Source: Peribacillus butanolivorans (GTDB taxonomy: Bacteria; Bacillota; Bacilli; Bacillales; DSM-1321). From it: a stretch of 64,000 bases of DNA. Shown here piece by piece: positions 1 to 9,951 of this stretch. The notes beneath the pieces are model-generated. The model was not told the DNA's origin. It did not search any database and saw only the letters and a list, made by a program, of their open reading frames with translations. Position 1 is the stretch's first letter. Each line of letters opens with the position of its first letter. A program made the position numbers and the translations under genes. The DNA is taken from the NCBI RefSeq assembly GCF_001273755.1, contig NZ_LGYA01000001.1, positions 1,384,857 through 1,448,856 of the forward strand, in the 5' to 3' direction.

Positions 1-1845
1 GAAGAGATGCGTGAGATGAGTTACGGCATGGCAAGGAAGATATACGGAGAGAACCTGCCGGAAATCGTAGAGGCCCGTCTTGAAAAAGAACTGAAAAGCA
101 TCATTGGCCATGGATTTGCCGTTATTTATTTGATTTCTCACAAACTAGTTAAAAAATCTTTGAATGATGGCTATCTCGTAGGATCACGGGGGTCGGTGGG
201 ATCTTCGTTCGTTGCAACGATGACTGAAATTACTGAGGTTAACCCGCTGCCGCCGCATTATGTGTGTCCAACGTGTAAAAAATCGGAATTCTTCAATGAC
301 GGTTCTGTGGGTTCTGGATTTGACCTGCCAGATAAAGACTGTCCAGATTGCGGCATTGCTTATACAAAAGACGGACATGATATCCCGTTTGAAACCTTCC
401 TTGGCTTTAAAGGGGATAAGGTTCCTGATATTGACTTGAACTTTTCCGGTGAATATCAGCCGAAGGCCCATAACTATACTAAGGTCTTGTTTGGAGAAGA
501 GTATGTTTACCGCGCTGGAACGATTGGTACAGTAGCTGAAAAAACGGCGTATGGCTATGTAAAAGGTTATTCTACCGACAATAATATCCATATGCGGGGC
601 GCTGAGACTGACCGTCTTGTTGCTGGATGTACAGGAGTAAAACGGACTACTGGACAGCATCCAGGTGGAATCATCGTTGTTCCGGATTACATGGATATTT
701 ATGATTTCACACCTATTCAGTTCCCAGCGGATGACCGAACTTCCGAGTGGAAAACGACTCACTTTGATTTCCATTCAATTCACGATAATATATTAAAACT
801 TGATATTCTTGGTCACGATGATCCGACTGTAATCAGGATGCTTCAGGATTTGAGCGGTATCGATCCAAAAACGGTTCCGACAGACGATCCTGAAGTAATG
901 AAAATATTCAGCAGTACCGAATCATTAGGAGTAACCGAAGATCAAATTATGTGTAAAACTGGAACGCTCGGTATTCCCGAATTTGGTACGCGTTTTGTTA
1001 GGCAGATGCTTGAAGACACGAAACCTACCACATTTTCCGAGCTTGTCCAGATATCCGGATTATCTCATGGTACCGATGTATGGTTGAGTAATGCTCAGGA
1101 GTTAATTCACAACCGAATATGTACACTTAGCGAAGTTATCGGTTGTCGGGATGATATTATGGTCTATCTGATTTATCAAGGGCTCGATCCTTCCCTGGCG
1201 TTTAAAATTATGGAATCAGTACGTAAAGGGAAAGGGCTATCTGAGGAATTCGAAGCAGAAATGAGAAAAAATGAGGTGCCGGAATGGTATATCGATTCAT
1301 GTAAAAAGATTAAATACATGTTCCCGAAAGCCCATGCTGCAGCCTATGTTTTAATGGCTGTCCGGATTGCTTATTTTAAAGTGCATTTACCTTTATTATA
1401 TTATGCCGCTTATTTCACAGTTCGTGCCGATGATTTTGAAATCGATGCGATGACGCGGGGATCTCAGGCGATCAAAACTAAGATTGAAGAAATCAATGTA
1501 AAAGGATTGGATGCTTCTACTAAGGAAAAGAATACATTGACGGTTCTTGAACTTGCCTTAGAAATGTGTGAACGCGGATACAGCTTTGCTAAGGTGGATT
1601 TGTATAAATCTAGTGCAGACCAATTCATAATTGAAGGTAACACGTTGATTCCACCATTCAATTCAATACCAGGTCTTGGAACAAATGCGGCCATCAATAT
1701 CGTTAATGCACGTAAGAATGGAGAATTCCTCTCGAAAGAAGACCTACAACAGCGAGGGAAAGTATCCAAGACGATTCTTGAATACCTTGATAAACAAGGC
1801 TGTCTAGAGTCTCTGCCTGAACAAAATCAGTTATCTTTATTTTAA
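1..1845 (+). CDS. polC: DNA polymerase III PolC-type alpha subunit, C-terminal part
   Basis: Replicative polymerase of low-GC Gram-positives. The frame is open from base 1, so the 5' end lies outside the window; 614 codons remain of a family usually near 1440 residues, so the exonuclease domain is missing here. Visible are the GSRGSVGSS motif, a four-cysteine zinc-binding loop (CPTC...CPDC, about residues 87-119), the catalytic PDIDLNF motif near 145, and the palm/fingers/HhH region. The last residues, QLSLF, match the beta-clamp binding motif. A separate promoter for the rimP operon follows. Confidence 0.97.
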   Translation, partial: EEMREMSYGMARKIYGENLPEIVEARLEKELKSIIGHGFAVIYLISHKLVKKSLNDGYLVGSRGSVGSSFVATMTEITEVNPLPPHYVCPTCKKSEFFNDGSVGSGFDLPDKDCPDCGIAYTKDGHDIPFETFLGFKGDKVPDIDLNFSGEYQPKAHNYTKVLFGEEYVYRAGTIGTVAEKTAYGYVKGYSTDNNIHMRGAETDRLVAGCTGVKRTTGQHPGGIIVVPDYMDIYDFTPIQFPADDRTSEWKTTHFDFHSIHDNILKLDILGHDDPTVIRMLQDLSGIDPKTVPTDDPEVMKIFSSTESLGVTEDQIMCKTGTLGIPEFGTRFVRQMLEDTKPTTFSELVQISGLSHGTDVWLSNAQELIHNRICTLSEVIGCRDDIMVYLIYQGLDPSLAFKIMESVRKGKGLSEEFEAEMRKNEVPEWYIDSCKKIKYMFPKAHAAAYVLMAVRIAYFKVHLPLLYYAAYFTVRADDFEIDAMTRGSQAIKTKIEEINVKGLDASTKEKNTLTVLELALEMCERGYSFAKVDLYKSSADQFIIEGNTLIPPFNSIPGLGTNAAINIVNARKNGEFLSKEDLQQRGKVSKTILEYLDKQGCLESLPEQNQLSLF

Positions 1846-1886
1846 AAGAGAAGCTGATGATAAAAAGGAAGAAACAGACATGATAT

Positions 1887-1915
1887 TTGCATAAATATCT
1901 TGATTATGGTATATT
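1887..1915 (+). promoter_or_regulatory. SigA-type promoter upstream of rimP
   Basis: TTGCAT (1887-1892), a 17-base spacer, then TATATT (1910-1915). It lies between polC and rimP, about 120 bases before the rimP start, and would drive the rimP-nusA-infB operon. Pattern match only. Confidence 0.5.
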
Positions 1916-1946
1916 TTTATTGGAAATACTAAGAGGAACCAATGGC

Positions 1947-1968
1947 AAGAGTGGGGAAACCCACTCTT
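1947..1968 (+). terminator. Perfect 9-bp hairpin with GAAA loop in the rimP leader
   Basis: AAGAGTGGG-gaaa-CCCACTCTT is a perfect stem with a GNRA-type tetraloop, followed by only three T residues. It lies downstream of the predicted promoter at 1887-1915, so it is in the rimP 5' leader. It could be a weak terminator/attenuator or an RNA-stabilising structure. Confidence 0.5.
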
Positions 1969-2037
1969 TCGTGTTGTATTGACCATTTATTTTGAATCCG
2001 AAACCAAGCGCATACAACGCACGTATGGAGGAAACAA

Positions 2038-2511
2038 ATGAGTAAAAAGGTAACGGAAGTTGTAGAAGAATTAGCATTACCAATTCTTGAAGAATTGCAG
2101 CTTGAATTAGTTGAAGTGGAGTATGTGAAGGAAGGTAAAAGCTGGTTCCTTCGAGTTTACATTGATAAAGAAACAGGCGTAGATCTTGAAGATTGCGGAA
2201 AAGCGAGTGAAAAGCTCAGTGAAAAGCTTGATGAAGTTGATCCAATTCCACAAATTTATTTTCTCGAAGTTTCATCTCCCGGAGCTGAAAGGCCTCTGAA
2301 AAAAGAGAAAGATTTCCTTAATGCTATCGGTAAAAATGTTTACATAAAAACATACGAGCCCATTTTAGATGAAAAAGAATTTGAAGGAATCTTAACCAGC
2401 TTCGATGGGAACGAAGTGACGCTTGAAATCAAAATCAAGACAAGAAAGAAAACAATCGTCATTCCATACGAAAAGGTAGCTAAAGCAAGATTGGCGATTA
2501 CCTTCTCTTAA
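2038..2511 (+). CDS. rimP: Ribosome maturation factor RimP
   Basis: 157 residues, the usual length. Needed for maturation of the 30S subunit. The N-terminal alpha/beta domain includes [25 protein letters not shown] and the conserved [15 protein letters not shown] signature near residues 77-92, followed by an SH3-like C-terminal barrel. ATG start preceded by TATGGAGGAAACAA. First gene of the conserved rimP-nusA-rnpM-ylxQ-infB operon, with 42 bases to nusA. Confidence 0.96.
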   Translation: MSKKVTEVVEELALPILEELQLELVEVEYVKEGKSWFLRVYIDKETGVDLEDCGKASEKLSEKLDEVDPIPQIYFLEVSSPGAERPLKKEKDFLNAIGKNVYIKTYEPILDEKEFEGILTSFDGNEVTLEIKIKTRKKTIVIPYEKVAKARLAITFS

Positions 2512-2553
2512 GTCAAGAAAATCAATAATTAAATATCCGTAAGGGGGATCACC

Positions 2554-3684
2554 ATGGGCAATGAGTTATTGGATGCTCTCTATATTTTAGAAAACGAAAA
2601 AGGAATTTCCAGGGAAGTTTTAATCGACGCGATTGAGGCTGCTCTTATATCGGCATATCGTCGTAACTTTAACCAAGCGCAAAATGTGCGTATCGATTTG
2701 AATCTTGGTAAAGGAACAATGCGTGTATTTGCCAGAAAAGACGTTGTAGATGAAGTATTCGATTCACGTCTGGAAATTTCTGTTGAAGAAGCAAGAGCGA
2801 TTGATCCCAACTACCAGCTAGAGGATATTGTCGAAATGGAAGTAACGCCAAAAGATTTCGGCCGCATTGCTGCACAAACAGCGAAGCAAGTTGTTACTCA
2901 AAGAGTGCGTGAAGCAGAGCGCGGCATCATTTATGCTGAATTCATTGATCGCGAAGAGGATATCATGACAGGGATTGTTCAACGTCAGGATTCTCGATTT
3001 ATCTATGTGAGTCTAGGTAAAATCGAAGCATTGCTTCCAGTCAATGAACAAATGCCAAATGAGCAGTATAAACCTCATGATCGTATTAAAGTTTTTATCA
3101 CAAAAGTTGAAAAGACGTCCAAGGGGCCGCAAATTTTTGTATCCCGTTCACATCCTGGACTTTTAAAACGTTTATTCGAAATCGAAGTGCCTGAAATTTT
3201 TGATGGAACAGTAGAAATTAAGTCAGTTGCTCGTGAAGCAGGTGACCGTTCAAAAATCTCCGTGCACTCTGAAAACGAAGAAGTCGATCCGGTCGGTTCC
3301 TGCGTAGGCCAAAAAGGACAACGTGTCCAGGCCATCGTCAATGAATTAAAAGGTGAAAAAATCGATATCGTTAAATGGTCCGAAAATCCGGTTATCTTTG
3401 TTGCGAATGCTTTAAGCCCTTCAAAAGTACTTGAAGTTATCGTAAAAGAAGAAGAAAAGGCGACAACTGTAATCGTTCCGGACTATCAGCTTTCACTTGC
3501 AATTGGTAAGCGTGGACAAAATGCTCGCTTAGCTGCCAAACTTACTGGTTGGAAAATTGATATCAAGAGTGAAACAGAAGCCCGTGAAGCGGGTATTTAC
3601 CCGGTTGAAGAACAGGAATTCCTTTTAAGCAGGGATAGCTATGTGAATGAAGAGGATATAGATTTCGAAGAGGATAACGAGTAA
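2554..3684 (+). CDS. nusA: Transcription termination/antitermination protein NusA
   Basis: 376 residues. Binds RNA polymerase and modulates pausing and intrinsic termination. An N-terminal polymerase-binding domain (1-130) is followed by an S1 domain and two KH domains; the KH signatures are [15 protein letters not shown] and [19 protein letters not shown]. The acidic tail ([11 protein letters not shown]) is typical of Bacillus NusA, and the long C-terminal repeats of proteobacterial NusA are absent. Start ATG with AAGGGGGATCACC in front. Confidence 0.97.
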   Translation: MGNELLDALYILENEKGISREVLIDAIEAALISAYRRNFNQAQNVRIDLNLGKGTMRVFARKDVVDEVFDSRLEISVEEARAIDPNYQLEDIVEMEVTPKDFGRIAAQTAKQVVTQRVREAERGIIYAEFIDREEDIMTGIVQRQDSRFIYVSLGKIEALLPVNEQMPNEQYKPHDRIKVFITKVEKTSKGPQIFVSRSHPGLLKRLFEIEVPEIFDGTVEIKSVAREAGDRSKISVHSENEEVDPVGSCVGQKGQRVQAIVNELKGEKIDIVKWSENPVIFVANALSPSKVLEVIVKEEEKATTVIVPDYQLSLAIGKRGQNARLAAKLTGWKIDIKSETEAREAGIYPVEEQEFLLSRDSYVNEEDIDFEEDNE

Positions 3685-3702
3685 ATTTAGAGGTGAAAAA
3701 AG

Positions 3703-3978
3703 ATGAATAGCCGAAAAAAAATCCCGATGCGTAAATGTGTGGCTACAGGCGAAATGAAGCCGAAGAAAGAACTCATACGTATCGTTCGATCTAAAGAAGG
3801 GGAAGTCAGCCTTGATCCGACCGGAAAAAAATCGGGAAGGGGAGCTTATTTGACTCTTGATCGGGATGTTATCGAGCTGGCCAAAAAGAAAAATGTGCTG
3901 GCTAATCACCTTAGTACCCAAATCGATTCCTCCCTTTATGAACAATTGCTTGAATTAGTGAATAAGGAGAAATACTAA
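3703..3978 (+). CDS. rnpM: RNase P modulator RnpM (YlxR)
   Basis: 91-residue basic protein of the YlxR family (DUF448). The family signature [20 protein letters not shown] and the GRGAYLT segment are present. YlxR was renamed RnpM after it was shown to bind the RNase P RNA in Bacillus subtilis (family knowledge). RBS GAGGTGAAAAAAG precedes the ATG. It sits 18 bases after nusA and 4 bases before ylxQ. Confidence 0.92.
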   Translation: MNSRKKIPMRKCVATGEMKPKKELIRIVRSKEGEVSLDPTGKKSGRGAYLTLDRDVIELAKKKNVLANHLSTQIDSSLYEQLLELVNKEKY

Positions 3979-3982
3979 CACC

Positions 3983-4288
3983 ATGACCCAACAACAACAA
4001 TGGATGTCTCTATTAGGTTTGGCCAATCGAGCACGCAAGCTAATTTCGGGTGAAGAATTAGTGGTTAAAGAGATTAGAAGCGGTAATGCCAAAGTTGTTA
4101 TTTTATCCGCGGACGCTTCAAAAAACACTGAAAAAAAAATATCTGATAAGTGCGCATTTTATCAGGTTCCTTTAAAAAGAGTCGAAAGCAGGTCTATGCT
4201 CGGCAATGCGATTGGTAAGGAAGCTAGAGTTGCCGTCGCAGTTCTGGATGAAGGTTTTGCACAAAAACTCCGAACGCTGCTCGATTAA
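3983..4288 (+). CDS. ylxQ: L7Ae-family RNA-binding protein YlxQ
   Basis: 101 residues. L7Ae/L30e fold, predicted to bind kink-turn RNA. Conserved [23 protein letters not shown] at the N terminus and [21 protein letters not shown] in the C-terminal half. The best Shine-Dalgarno (AAGGAG, 3964-3969) lies inside the end of rnpM and is rather far (13 bases) from the ATG, suggesting translational coupling. Exact role unknown. Confidence 0.88.
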   Translation: MTQQQQWMSLLGLANRARKLISGEELVVKEIRSGNAKVVILSADASKNTEKKISDKCAFYQVPLKRVESRSMLGNAIGKEARVAVAVLDEGFAQKLRTLLD

Positions 4289-4307
4289 ATTTTACGGGGG
4301 TGAACGT

Positions 4308-6470
4308 ATGACAAAATTGCGTGTATATGAATATGCAAAACAAAAGAACGTTTCAAGCAAGGAAGTAATAACTAAACTTAAAGAAATGAATATAGAGGTA
4401 ACAAACCATATGACAGCATTAGACGATTCAACTGTAAATAAATTAAACGATTCAATTAAGCCTAAAAGCGAAGATAAAAGCCCAGCTGCTGAACCAAAAG
4501 CTAACGCTACGGTAGCAAAATACGAAGCAGAAGCAGATGAGAAGAGTACGGTTAATAAAGAAAAGCTAAAGAAAAAACCGCCAGTTAAACCTGTAGGTAC
4601 GAAAAAACCAGCAGGACAGGGACAGTTTAGTAGAGGTAGAAATAACCGAAATAAAAATAATAAACAAAGACAACAAGCACCGCAAGCTCCTGTTACTAAA
4701 CGTAAAGAAAGAGAACTTCCAGAGAAAATTACGTTTTATGAGTCTTTGACTGTTATGGAACTTGGTAAAAAAATTCACCGTGAACCGTCTGAAATCATTA
4801 AAAAGCTTTTCATGCTTGGTGTGATGGCTACAATTAACCAAACATTAGATAAAGATGCTATTGAATTAATCTGTGCGGAATACGGTGTATTGGCTGAAGA
4901 AGAGATTCGTGTTGACCTAACTGACCTTGAGTCATTAGTGACTGAAGATGCTTCTGAAGATTTGATTGAACGCCCGGCTGTTGTAACGATCATGGGACAC
5001 GTTGACCATGGTAAAACGACATTGCTTGATTCTATTCGTCATACGAAAGTAACAGAAGGCGAAGCAGGCGGAATCACTCAGCATATCGGTGCTTATCAAG
5101 TTAAAGTTAACGACAAAAAAATTACTTTCCTTGATACACCAGGACATGCTGCGTTTACAACAATGCGTGCTCGTGGAGCTCAGGTTACAGATATCACAAT
5201 CCTAGTTGTAGCAGCGGATGATGGTGTTATGCCTCAAACGGTTGAAGCGATTAACCATGCTAAAGCAGCAGAAGTTCCAATTATCGTCGCTGTTAATAAA
5301 ATGGATAAAGAAGCCGCTAATCCAGACCGCGTTATGCAAGAATTGACAGAGCACGGTTTAGTTTCTGAAGCATGGGGCGGGGATACAATTTTCGTACCTA
5401 TTTCAGCTAAAAAAGGTGAAGGAATCGATAGCTTGTTGGAAATGATTCTACTAGTTAGTGAAGTAGAAGAATATAAAGCAAATCCAAGCCGGAAAGCAAA
5501 CGGAACGGTTATCGAAGCACGTTTGGATAAAGGACGCGGATCTGTAGCAACGTTGCTTGTTCAAAACGGAACGTTGAAAGTCGGAGATCCAATCGTTATT
5601 GGTAATACATTCGGCCGTGTTCGTGCAATGCTTAATGACCTTGGCCGTCGTGTTAAGGATGCAGGTCCTTCCACACCGGTTGAAATCACTGGTTTAAATG
5701 AAGTTCCACAGGCAGGGGACCGTTTCATCGTCTTTGAAGATGAAAAAACAGCCCGTCAAGTTGGGGAAGTTCGTGCGCAAAGACAGCTTGCTTCACAACG
5801 TAATGAAAAATCTCGTGTAACGCTTGATACATTGTTCGAGCAAATGAAAGAAGGGGAAATTAAAGAATTGAACATCATCTTAAAAGCGGATGTTCAAGGT
5901 TCTGCTGAAGCAGTTGCCGCTTCCCTGAATAAAATAGAAGTAGAAGGCGCAAAAGTGAAAATTATTCACACTGGCGTCGGGGCTATTACAGAGTCTGACA
6001 TTATCCTAGCTACTGCTTCTAATGCAATCGTCATCGGATTTAACGTCCGTCCTGATGTGAATGCGAAGCGTGCGGCTGAATCAGAAAATGTTGATGTCCG
6101 CCTTCACCGTATCATTTATAAAGCTATCGAAGAGATCGAGTCGGCTATGAAAGGGATGCTTGACCCTGAATTTGAAGAAAAAATTATCGGTCAGGCTGAA
6201 GTTCGTACGACTTTCAAAGTATCTAAAGTTGGTACGATCGCTGGTTCTTATGTTACAGAAGGAAAAATCACACGTGATAGCGGCATTCGCTTAATTCGTG
6301 AAGGTGTCGTCATTTACGAAGGTGAAATTGATGCATTGAAACGTTTTAAAGATGATGTAAAAGAAGTGGCAACGAACTATGAGTGCGGTATTACCATTAA
6401 AAATTACAATGACCTTAAAGAAGGCGACGTAATTGAAGCTTATGTAATGGAAGAGATAGAGCGTAAATGA
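4308..6470 (+). CDS. infB: Translation initiation factor IF-2
   Basis: 720 residues from the ATG at 4308, chosen because ACGGGGGTGAACGT precedes it and because the encoded [12 protein letters not shown] is the normal Bacillus IF-2 start; an upstream in-frame extension into ylxQ is not credible. A short Lys-rich N-terminal region is followed by the GTPase domain: G1 [10 protein letters not shown]3 DTPGHAAF, G4 NKMD, then domains II-IV. Delivers fMet-tRNA to the 30S subunit. Overlaps ylxP by 4 bases. Confidence 0.97.
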   Translation: MTKLRVYEYAKQKNVSSKEVITKLKEMNIEVTNHMTALDDSTVNKLNDSIKPKSEDKSPAAEPKANATVAKYEAEADEKSTVNKEKLKKKPPVKPVGTKKPAGQGQFSRGRNNRNKNNKQRQQAPQAPVTKRKERELPEKITFYESLTVMELGKKIHREPSEIIKKLFMLGVMATINQTLDKDAIELICAEYGVLAEEEIRVDLTDLESLVTEDASEDLIERPAVVTIMGHVDHGKTTLLDSIRHTKVTEGEAGGITQHIGAYQVKVNDKKITFLDTPGHAAFTTMRARGAQVTDITILVVAADDGVMPQTVEAINHAKAAEVPIIVAVNKMDKEAANPDRVMQELTEHGLVSEAWGGDTIFVPISAKKGEGIDSLLEMILLVSEVEEYKANPSRKANGTVIEARLDKGRGSVATLLVQNGTLKVGDPIVIGNTFGRVRAMLNDLGRRVKDAGPSTPVEITGLNEVPQAGDRFIVFEDEKTARQVGEVRAQRQLASQRNEKSRVTLDTLFEQMKEGEIKELNIILKADVQGSAEAVAASLNKIEVEGAKVKIIHTGVGAITESDIILATASNAIVIGFNVRPDVNAKRAAESENVDVRLHRIIYKAIEEIESAMKGMLDPEFEEKIIGQAEVRTTFKVSKVGTIAGSYVTEGKITRDSGIRLIREGVVIYEGEIDALKRFKDDVKEVATNYECGITIKNYNDLKEGDVIEAYVMEEIERK

Positions 6471-6748
6471 TCGTTGGCTCTGTCCAATGTGAGTGCATCA
6501 TCTATGACACCCATTCTTTGAAAGAAAAACGAGCCGTTTTGCAGCGTGTTATGACACGGCTTAAACAGAAGTTCAATATATCGGTAGCAGAAACGGATTT
6601 TCAGGATCTATGGCAACGAACAAAGATTTCTATCGTAACCGTTTCATCTTCAAGGAAGGCTACTGAGAGAGAACTTCAAAATGCCCTTAAATTTCTAGAT
6701 TCTTTTCCGGAAATAGAGCGAACAATAACAGATATAGACTGGCTTTAG
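6467..6748 (+). CDS. ylxP: YlxP family protein (DUF503)
   Basis: 93 residues; starts within the infB stop codon (ATGA overlap), so it is translationally coupled. The family pattern is visible: [20 protein letters not shown], then [10 protein letters not shown], and the tail [10 protein letters not shown]. The family is small, conserved next to rbfA in Firmicutes, and of uncertain function in ribosome biogenesis. Confidence 0.9.
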   Translation: MIVGSVQCECIIYDTHSLKEKRAVLQRVMTRLKQKFNISVAETDFQDLWQRTKISIVTVSSSRKATERELQNALKFLDSFPEIERTITDIDWL

Positions 6749-6765
6749 GCTAGCGAGGTGATATT

Positions 6766-7131
6766 ATGAGCCTTCGTGCAAATCGTGTTGGCGAACAAAT
6801 GAAAAAAGAGCTGAGTGAAATTATCGGCCGGAAAATTAAAGATCCAAGAATCGGATTTGTAACAGTAACAGATGTTGACGTTACAGGCGATCTACAACAG
6901 GCAACTGTTTATATTTCCGTGTTGGGTGATCAGGAACAACGGGAAAAAACTCTTCAAGGCCTTGCAAAGGCAAAAGGATTTATGCGTTCAGAAATTGGGC
7001 AAAGAATCCGTCTTCGCAAAACCCCGGAACTGTTTTTTGAATTTGATGAATCGGTTGATTACGGAAATCGAATCGAATCGTTAATTTCACAAATTAATTC
7101 AGAGGAAAAACCGGCTGGAAAAGACGAATAA
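6766..7131 (+). CDS. rbfA: 30S ribosome-binding factor RbfA
   Basis: 121 residues. Cold-shock KH-type factor for late 16S rRNA maturation. Conserved [27 protein letters not shown] and [16 protein letters not shown]-like segment (here [16 protein letters not shown]). RBS GAGGTGATATT precedes the ATG. A strong terminator follows 18 bases after the stop, separating it from truB. Confidence 0.95.
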   Translation: MSLRANRVGEQMKKELSEIIGRKIKDPRIGFVTVTDVDVTGDLQQATVYISVLGDQEQREKTLQGLAKAKGFMRSEIGQRIRLRKTPELFFEFDESVDYGNRIESLISQINSEEKPAGKDE

Positions 7132-7149
7132 TAAGCAAGCAGTAAAAGG

Positions 7150-7200
7150 AGGTCGACTCAATAAGTGCTTTGCACTTCTTGGAGTCGATCTCTTTTTTTT
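7150..7200 (+). terminator. Rho-independent terminator between rbfA and truB
   Basis: Outer 10-bp stem AGGTCGACTC/GAGTCGATCT, an inner AAGTGC-ttt-GCACTT stem, then eight T residues. It ends or attenuates the rimP-rbfA operon. No obvious promoter was picked between it and truB, so truB may depend on readthrough or on a promoter not recognised here. Confidence 0.85.
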
Positions 7201-7311
7201 AAAATGACAGGAAAACGTAGCAAAAAGCAAAAGACACCTTTCGAATTTAAGTTCATATTGTTTGTGCAAGCTGACAGAGGTGCTTCCGCTTTTAGAAAAT
7301 GAGGTGAAAGT

Positions 7312-8232
7312 GTGAACGGTATTCTACCATTATGGAAACCAAAGGGATTGACATCCCATGATTGTGTTTTTAAATTAAGGAAGATTTTAAAAACAAAAAA
7401 GGTTGGGCATACAGGCACTTTAGATCCAGATGTCACAGGGGTTTTACCGATTTGTATCGGTAGGGCAACAAAAGTCGCCGAATATTTGACAGAAGCAGGT
7501 AAAGCGTATGAAGGGGAAGTGACCCTCGGTTTTTCAACGACAACGGAAGATGCAAGCGGTGATAAGGTAGCTGAAAAAAGGATTACTCAAGTGATTCAGC
7601 GTGAACAAATTCTTGAAGTTTTAGAATCATTAACAGGAAAAATTGAACAGACTCCGCCGATGTTTTCAGCTGTTAAGGTAAACGGGAAAAAGTTATATGA
7701 ATACGCTCGGGCCGGAATCGAAGTGGAGCGACCGACACGGGAGGTTACCATTTACGAAATCACCCTTCTCGATGAACGTTCTGAATTCAAAGGAGAAACC
7801 ATTTCTTTCCGTTTTCGTGTTAAGTGCAGTAAAGGAACATATATTAGAACGCTTGCTGTCATGATAGGTGAAAAATTGGGATTTCCAGCACATATGTCAG
7901 ACCTAACGCGGATTGAATCAGCTGGTTTTAAGCTTGAAGACTGTCTGACATTCGCTGAGGTGGAAGCATTCATGGAAACCGGACAAACAGATGAGTTTCT
8001 GCTGCCCTTAGAGCGAGGATTATTTCATTTGCCCAAAATTCAGATTAGTGATAAAGTAGCAAAGAAAGTACTTAACGGTGCGGTATTGGAACAGGCTAAG
8101 GATGTTGTTGTTGAGAAAGGTCAGCCTTTTGTAATGGTTGATCCATCTGATAAGGCTATTGCCATTTATCAAATACATCCGACAAAAGAGGGATTAATTA
8201 AACCTGTAAAAGTTTTGGCACAAGAATTATAG
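7312..8232 (+). CDS. truB: tRNA pseudouridine(55) synthase TruB
   Basis: 306 residues, GTG start preceded by GAGGTGAAAGT. Makes pseudouridine 55 in the T-arm of tRNA. The motif GHTGTLDPDVTGVLPICIG near residues 33-50 holds the catalytic Asp (in TLDPD). Further conserved blocks are KAYEGEVTLG, TPPMFSAVKVNGKKLYEYAR and CSKGTYIRTLA. A C-terminal PUA-like region follows. 33 bases to ribF. Confidence 0.96.
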   Translation: MNGILPLWKPKGLTSHDCVFKLRKILKTKKVGHTGTLDPDVTGVLPICIGRATKVAEYLTEAGKAYEGEVTLGFSTTTEDASGDKVAEKRITQVIQREQILEVLESLTGKIEQTPPMFSAVKVNGKKLYEYARAGIEVERPTREVTIYEITLLDERSEFKGETISFRFRVKCSKGTYIRTLAVMIGEKLGFPAHMSDLTRIESAGFKLEDCLTFAEVEAFMETGQTDEFLLPLERGLFHLPKIQISDKVAKKVLNGAVLEQAKDVVVEKGQPFVMVDPSDKAIAIYQIHPTKEGLIKPVKVLAQEL

Positions 8233-8265
8233 ACCGTTTTGCCGTCGGAAAGAGGAGATTGAAAG

Positions 8266-9216
8266 GTGAAAGTGATCGCAATAGAGCATCCTCATCAATT
8301 TAATTCGGATGATTTTCCGGAGCTTGTAATGGCGCTTGGATTTTTTGATGGCATACATAAAGGGCATCAAATTGTTATTCAAACTGCCAAGCAAAAAGCC
8401 GATGAAATGAATCTTAAGTCAGCAGTCATGACATTTGACCCGCATCCTTCCGCAGTATTGGGGAGGAAAACGGAAAATATTCGCTATATTACACCACTCG
8501 AAGATAAAATAGATATCATAGAATCGATGGAGATAGATTATCTGTTTATCGTTCATTTCAGCAAGGAATTTGCTTCGGTGTTACCGGAACAGTTCGTTGA
8601 CGAATATATTGTCGGGCTGAATGTTCGTCACGTTGTAGCCGGCTTTGACTATTCATATGGCCGCTACGGTCAAGGATCGATGGAAGATTTGCCTGTATAC
8701 GCACAAGGAAGGTTTACGCAGACGGTTGTTGCGAAACAAACACTTGAAGATGAAAAGGTAAGTTCGACCAGAATCAGAGAAACACTTAGTAACGGTAACT
8801 TTTACGACTTTTATCATTTGGCAGGCCGCCGTTATTTAACGAAAGGGCATGTCGTTCATGGTGAAAAACGAGGCAGGAAGTTGGGTTTCCCCACTGCTAA
8901 TATTGAAGTAAGTGACGATTATATATTCCCAGCTGCTGGGGTATATGCTGTCAAGATTAAAATAAACGGCCAATGGTATAATGGGGTTTGTAATGTCGGT
9001 TATAAACCTACGTTCCATGAAGAAAAGCCGAAGTATCCAACCGTAGAGGTTCATGCTTTGGAGTTCTCGGGTGATATTTATGGCAATCAAGTTTCGGTTG
9101 AATGGCATACTAGGTTGAGAAGTGAGCAGAAATTTTCTGGACTTGAAGCGTTAGTCGCACAGATTGAAACTGATAAGCAAAATGCGTTAGCTTATTTTTC
9201 AAAACTGAAAGTATAA
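8266..9216 (+). CDS. ribF: Bifunctional riboflavin kinase/FAD synthetase
   Basis: 316 residues, GTG start with AGAGGAGATTGAAAG in front. Phosphorylates riboflavin and adenylates FMN. The N-terminal nucleotidyltransferase domain has GFFDGIHKGHQ and the SSTRIR motif; the C-terminal kinase domain has GRKLGFPTANIE and the VCNVGYKPTF block. Length and order fit the Bacillus RibC/RibF family, located as usual between truB and rpsO. Confidence 0.95.
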   Translation: MKVIAIEHPHQFNSDDFPELVMALGFFDGIHKGHQIVIQTAKQKADEMNLKSAVMTFDPHPSAVLGRKTENIRYITPLEDKIDIIESMEIDYLFIVHFSKEFASVLPEQFVDEYIVGLNVRHVVAGFDYSYGRYGQGSMEDLPVYAQGRFTQTVVAKQTLEDEKVSSTRIRETLSNGNFYDFYHLAGRRYLTKGHVVHGEKRGRKLGFPTANIEVSDDYIFPAAGVYAVKIKINGQWYNGVCNVGYKPTFHEEKPKYPTVEVHALEFSGDIYGNQVSVEWHTRLRSEQKFSGLEALVAQIETDKQNALAYFSKLKV

Positions 9217-9237
9217 ACGGTTAGCAATAGACAATAC

Positions 9238-9266
9238 TTGCAATTTTAATGAAAAACATGTATTCT
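9238..9266 (+). promoter_or_regulatory. SigA-type promoter for rpsO
   Basis: TTGCAA (9238-9243), 17-base spacer, TATTCT (9261-9266). It lies just after ribF and would start transcription near 9273, upstream of the S15 leader structure. Confidence 0.5.
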
Positions 9267-9283
9267 ATTGTATGTATGAAAAT

Positions 9284-9362
9284 AACCATTGCTTGGCTAG
9301 TCGAGACTCCGACGCTGGCTCGGTAATAGGTGATTTTACAGAATTTTAGGAGGAATAATAAC
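9284..9362 (+). ncRNA. S15 autoregulatory leader of rpsO
   Basis: The rpsO 5' UTR contains paired segments (CCATTGCTTGGCTAGTCGAG followed by CTCCGACGCTGGCTCGG and AATAGG) that resemble the S15-binding leader RNA described for Bacillus/Geobacillus rpsO. By that model free S15 binds the leader and represses its own translation. The RBS AGGAGG lies at its 3' end. Identification is by position and sequence feel; a covariance-model search was not run. Confidence 0.55.
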
Positions 9363-9632
9363 ATGGCTATTACACAAGTACGCAAAAACGAACTTATCGC
9401 TGAGTTCAGAACTCACGATACTGACACTGGATCTCCAGAAGTTCAAATCGCAGTATTAACAGAAGAAATCAACAACTTGAACGGTCACTTACGCACACAT
9501 AAAAAAGACCACCATTCACGTCGCGGTCTTCTTAAAATGGTAGGTAAACGTCGTAATCTTTTAACTTACCTACGTAACAAAGACGTTACTCGTTACCGTA
9601 CACTAATTAACAAATTAGGTCTACGTAGATAA
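9363..9632 (+). CDS. rpsO: 30S ribosomal protein S15
   Basis: 89 residues from the ATG at 9363, chosen because TTAGGAGGAATAATAAC precedes it and [12 protein letters not shown] is the family start; an upstream in-frame start would read through the leader. Signature [16 protein letters not shown] at residues 45-60. Monocistronic, with its own promoter, leader and terminator. Confidence 0.98.
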   Translation: MAITQVRKNELIAEFRTHDTDTGSPEVQIAVLTEEINNLNGHLRTHKKDHHSRRGLLKMVGKRRNLLTYLRNKDVTRYRTLINKLGLRR

Positions 9633-9642
9633 TTTTTTCAGG

Positions 9643-9667
9643 AAGGCGGGAAATTTCCCGCTTTTTT
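9643..9667 (+). terminator. rpsO terminator; start of the 9633-9951 gap
   Basis: Perfect inverted repeat GCGGGAAA/TTTCCCGC (9646-9661) followed by six T residues. The 319-base gap between rpsO and pnp holds this terminator, a second hairpin at 9725-9749, an AT-rich stretch with an AATGAAAA...TTCATT inverted repeat near 9783-9804, and no gene that I can see. Confidence 0.85.
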
Positions 9668-9724
9668 GATGTTAATCAAATGATTTGGACGTGTTCTATT
9701 TTTAGGCTAAGCCTTCGTCCTTGG

Positions 9725-9749
9725 GACTCGGCAGGAGCCGGGTCTTTTT
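9725..9749 (+). terminator. Second terminator-like hairpin upstream of pnp
   Basis: GACTCGGC-agga-GCCGGGTC, an 8-bp GC-rich stem with one G-U pair, followed by five T residues. It lies about 200 bases before pnp. It may back up the rpsO terminator. Confidence 0.65.
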
Positions 9750-9951
9750 CTATTTATAAATGATTAGGATATACATAATTGAATGAATGAAAATTTTATT
9801 CATTTTACTGTTAATGCTTGTTTTTTTCGTGCATAATAGGAATAGTTTGGTTTTAACTTGAGTTCAGTTACTTTCACATATAATGATTTAATCCAATACA
9901 GGTTTAGGTAAACTAAGCCTCTAAGTGAAGATTCAGAGAGGGGTTTAATAA

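Noticed and set aside
184-774. 196-codon minus-strand frame within polC
   Set aside because: Shadow of the polC coding frame; no RBS and no family features.
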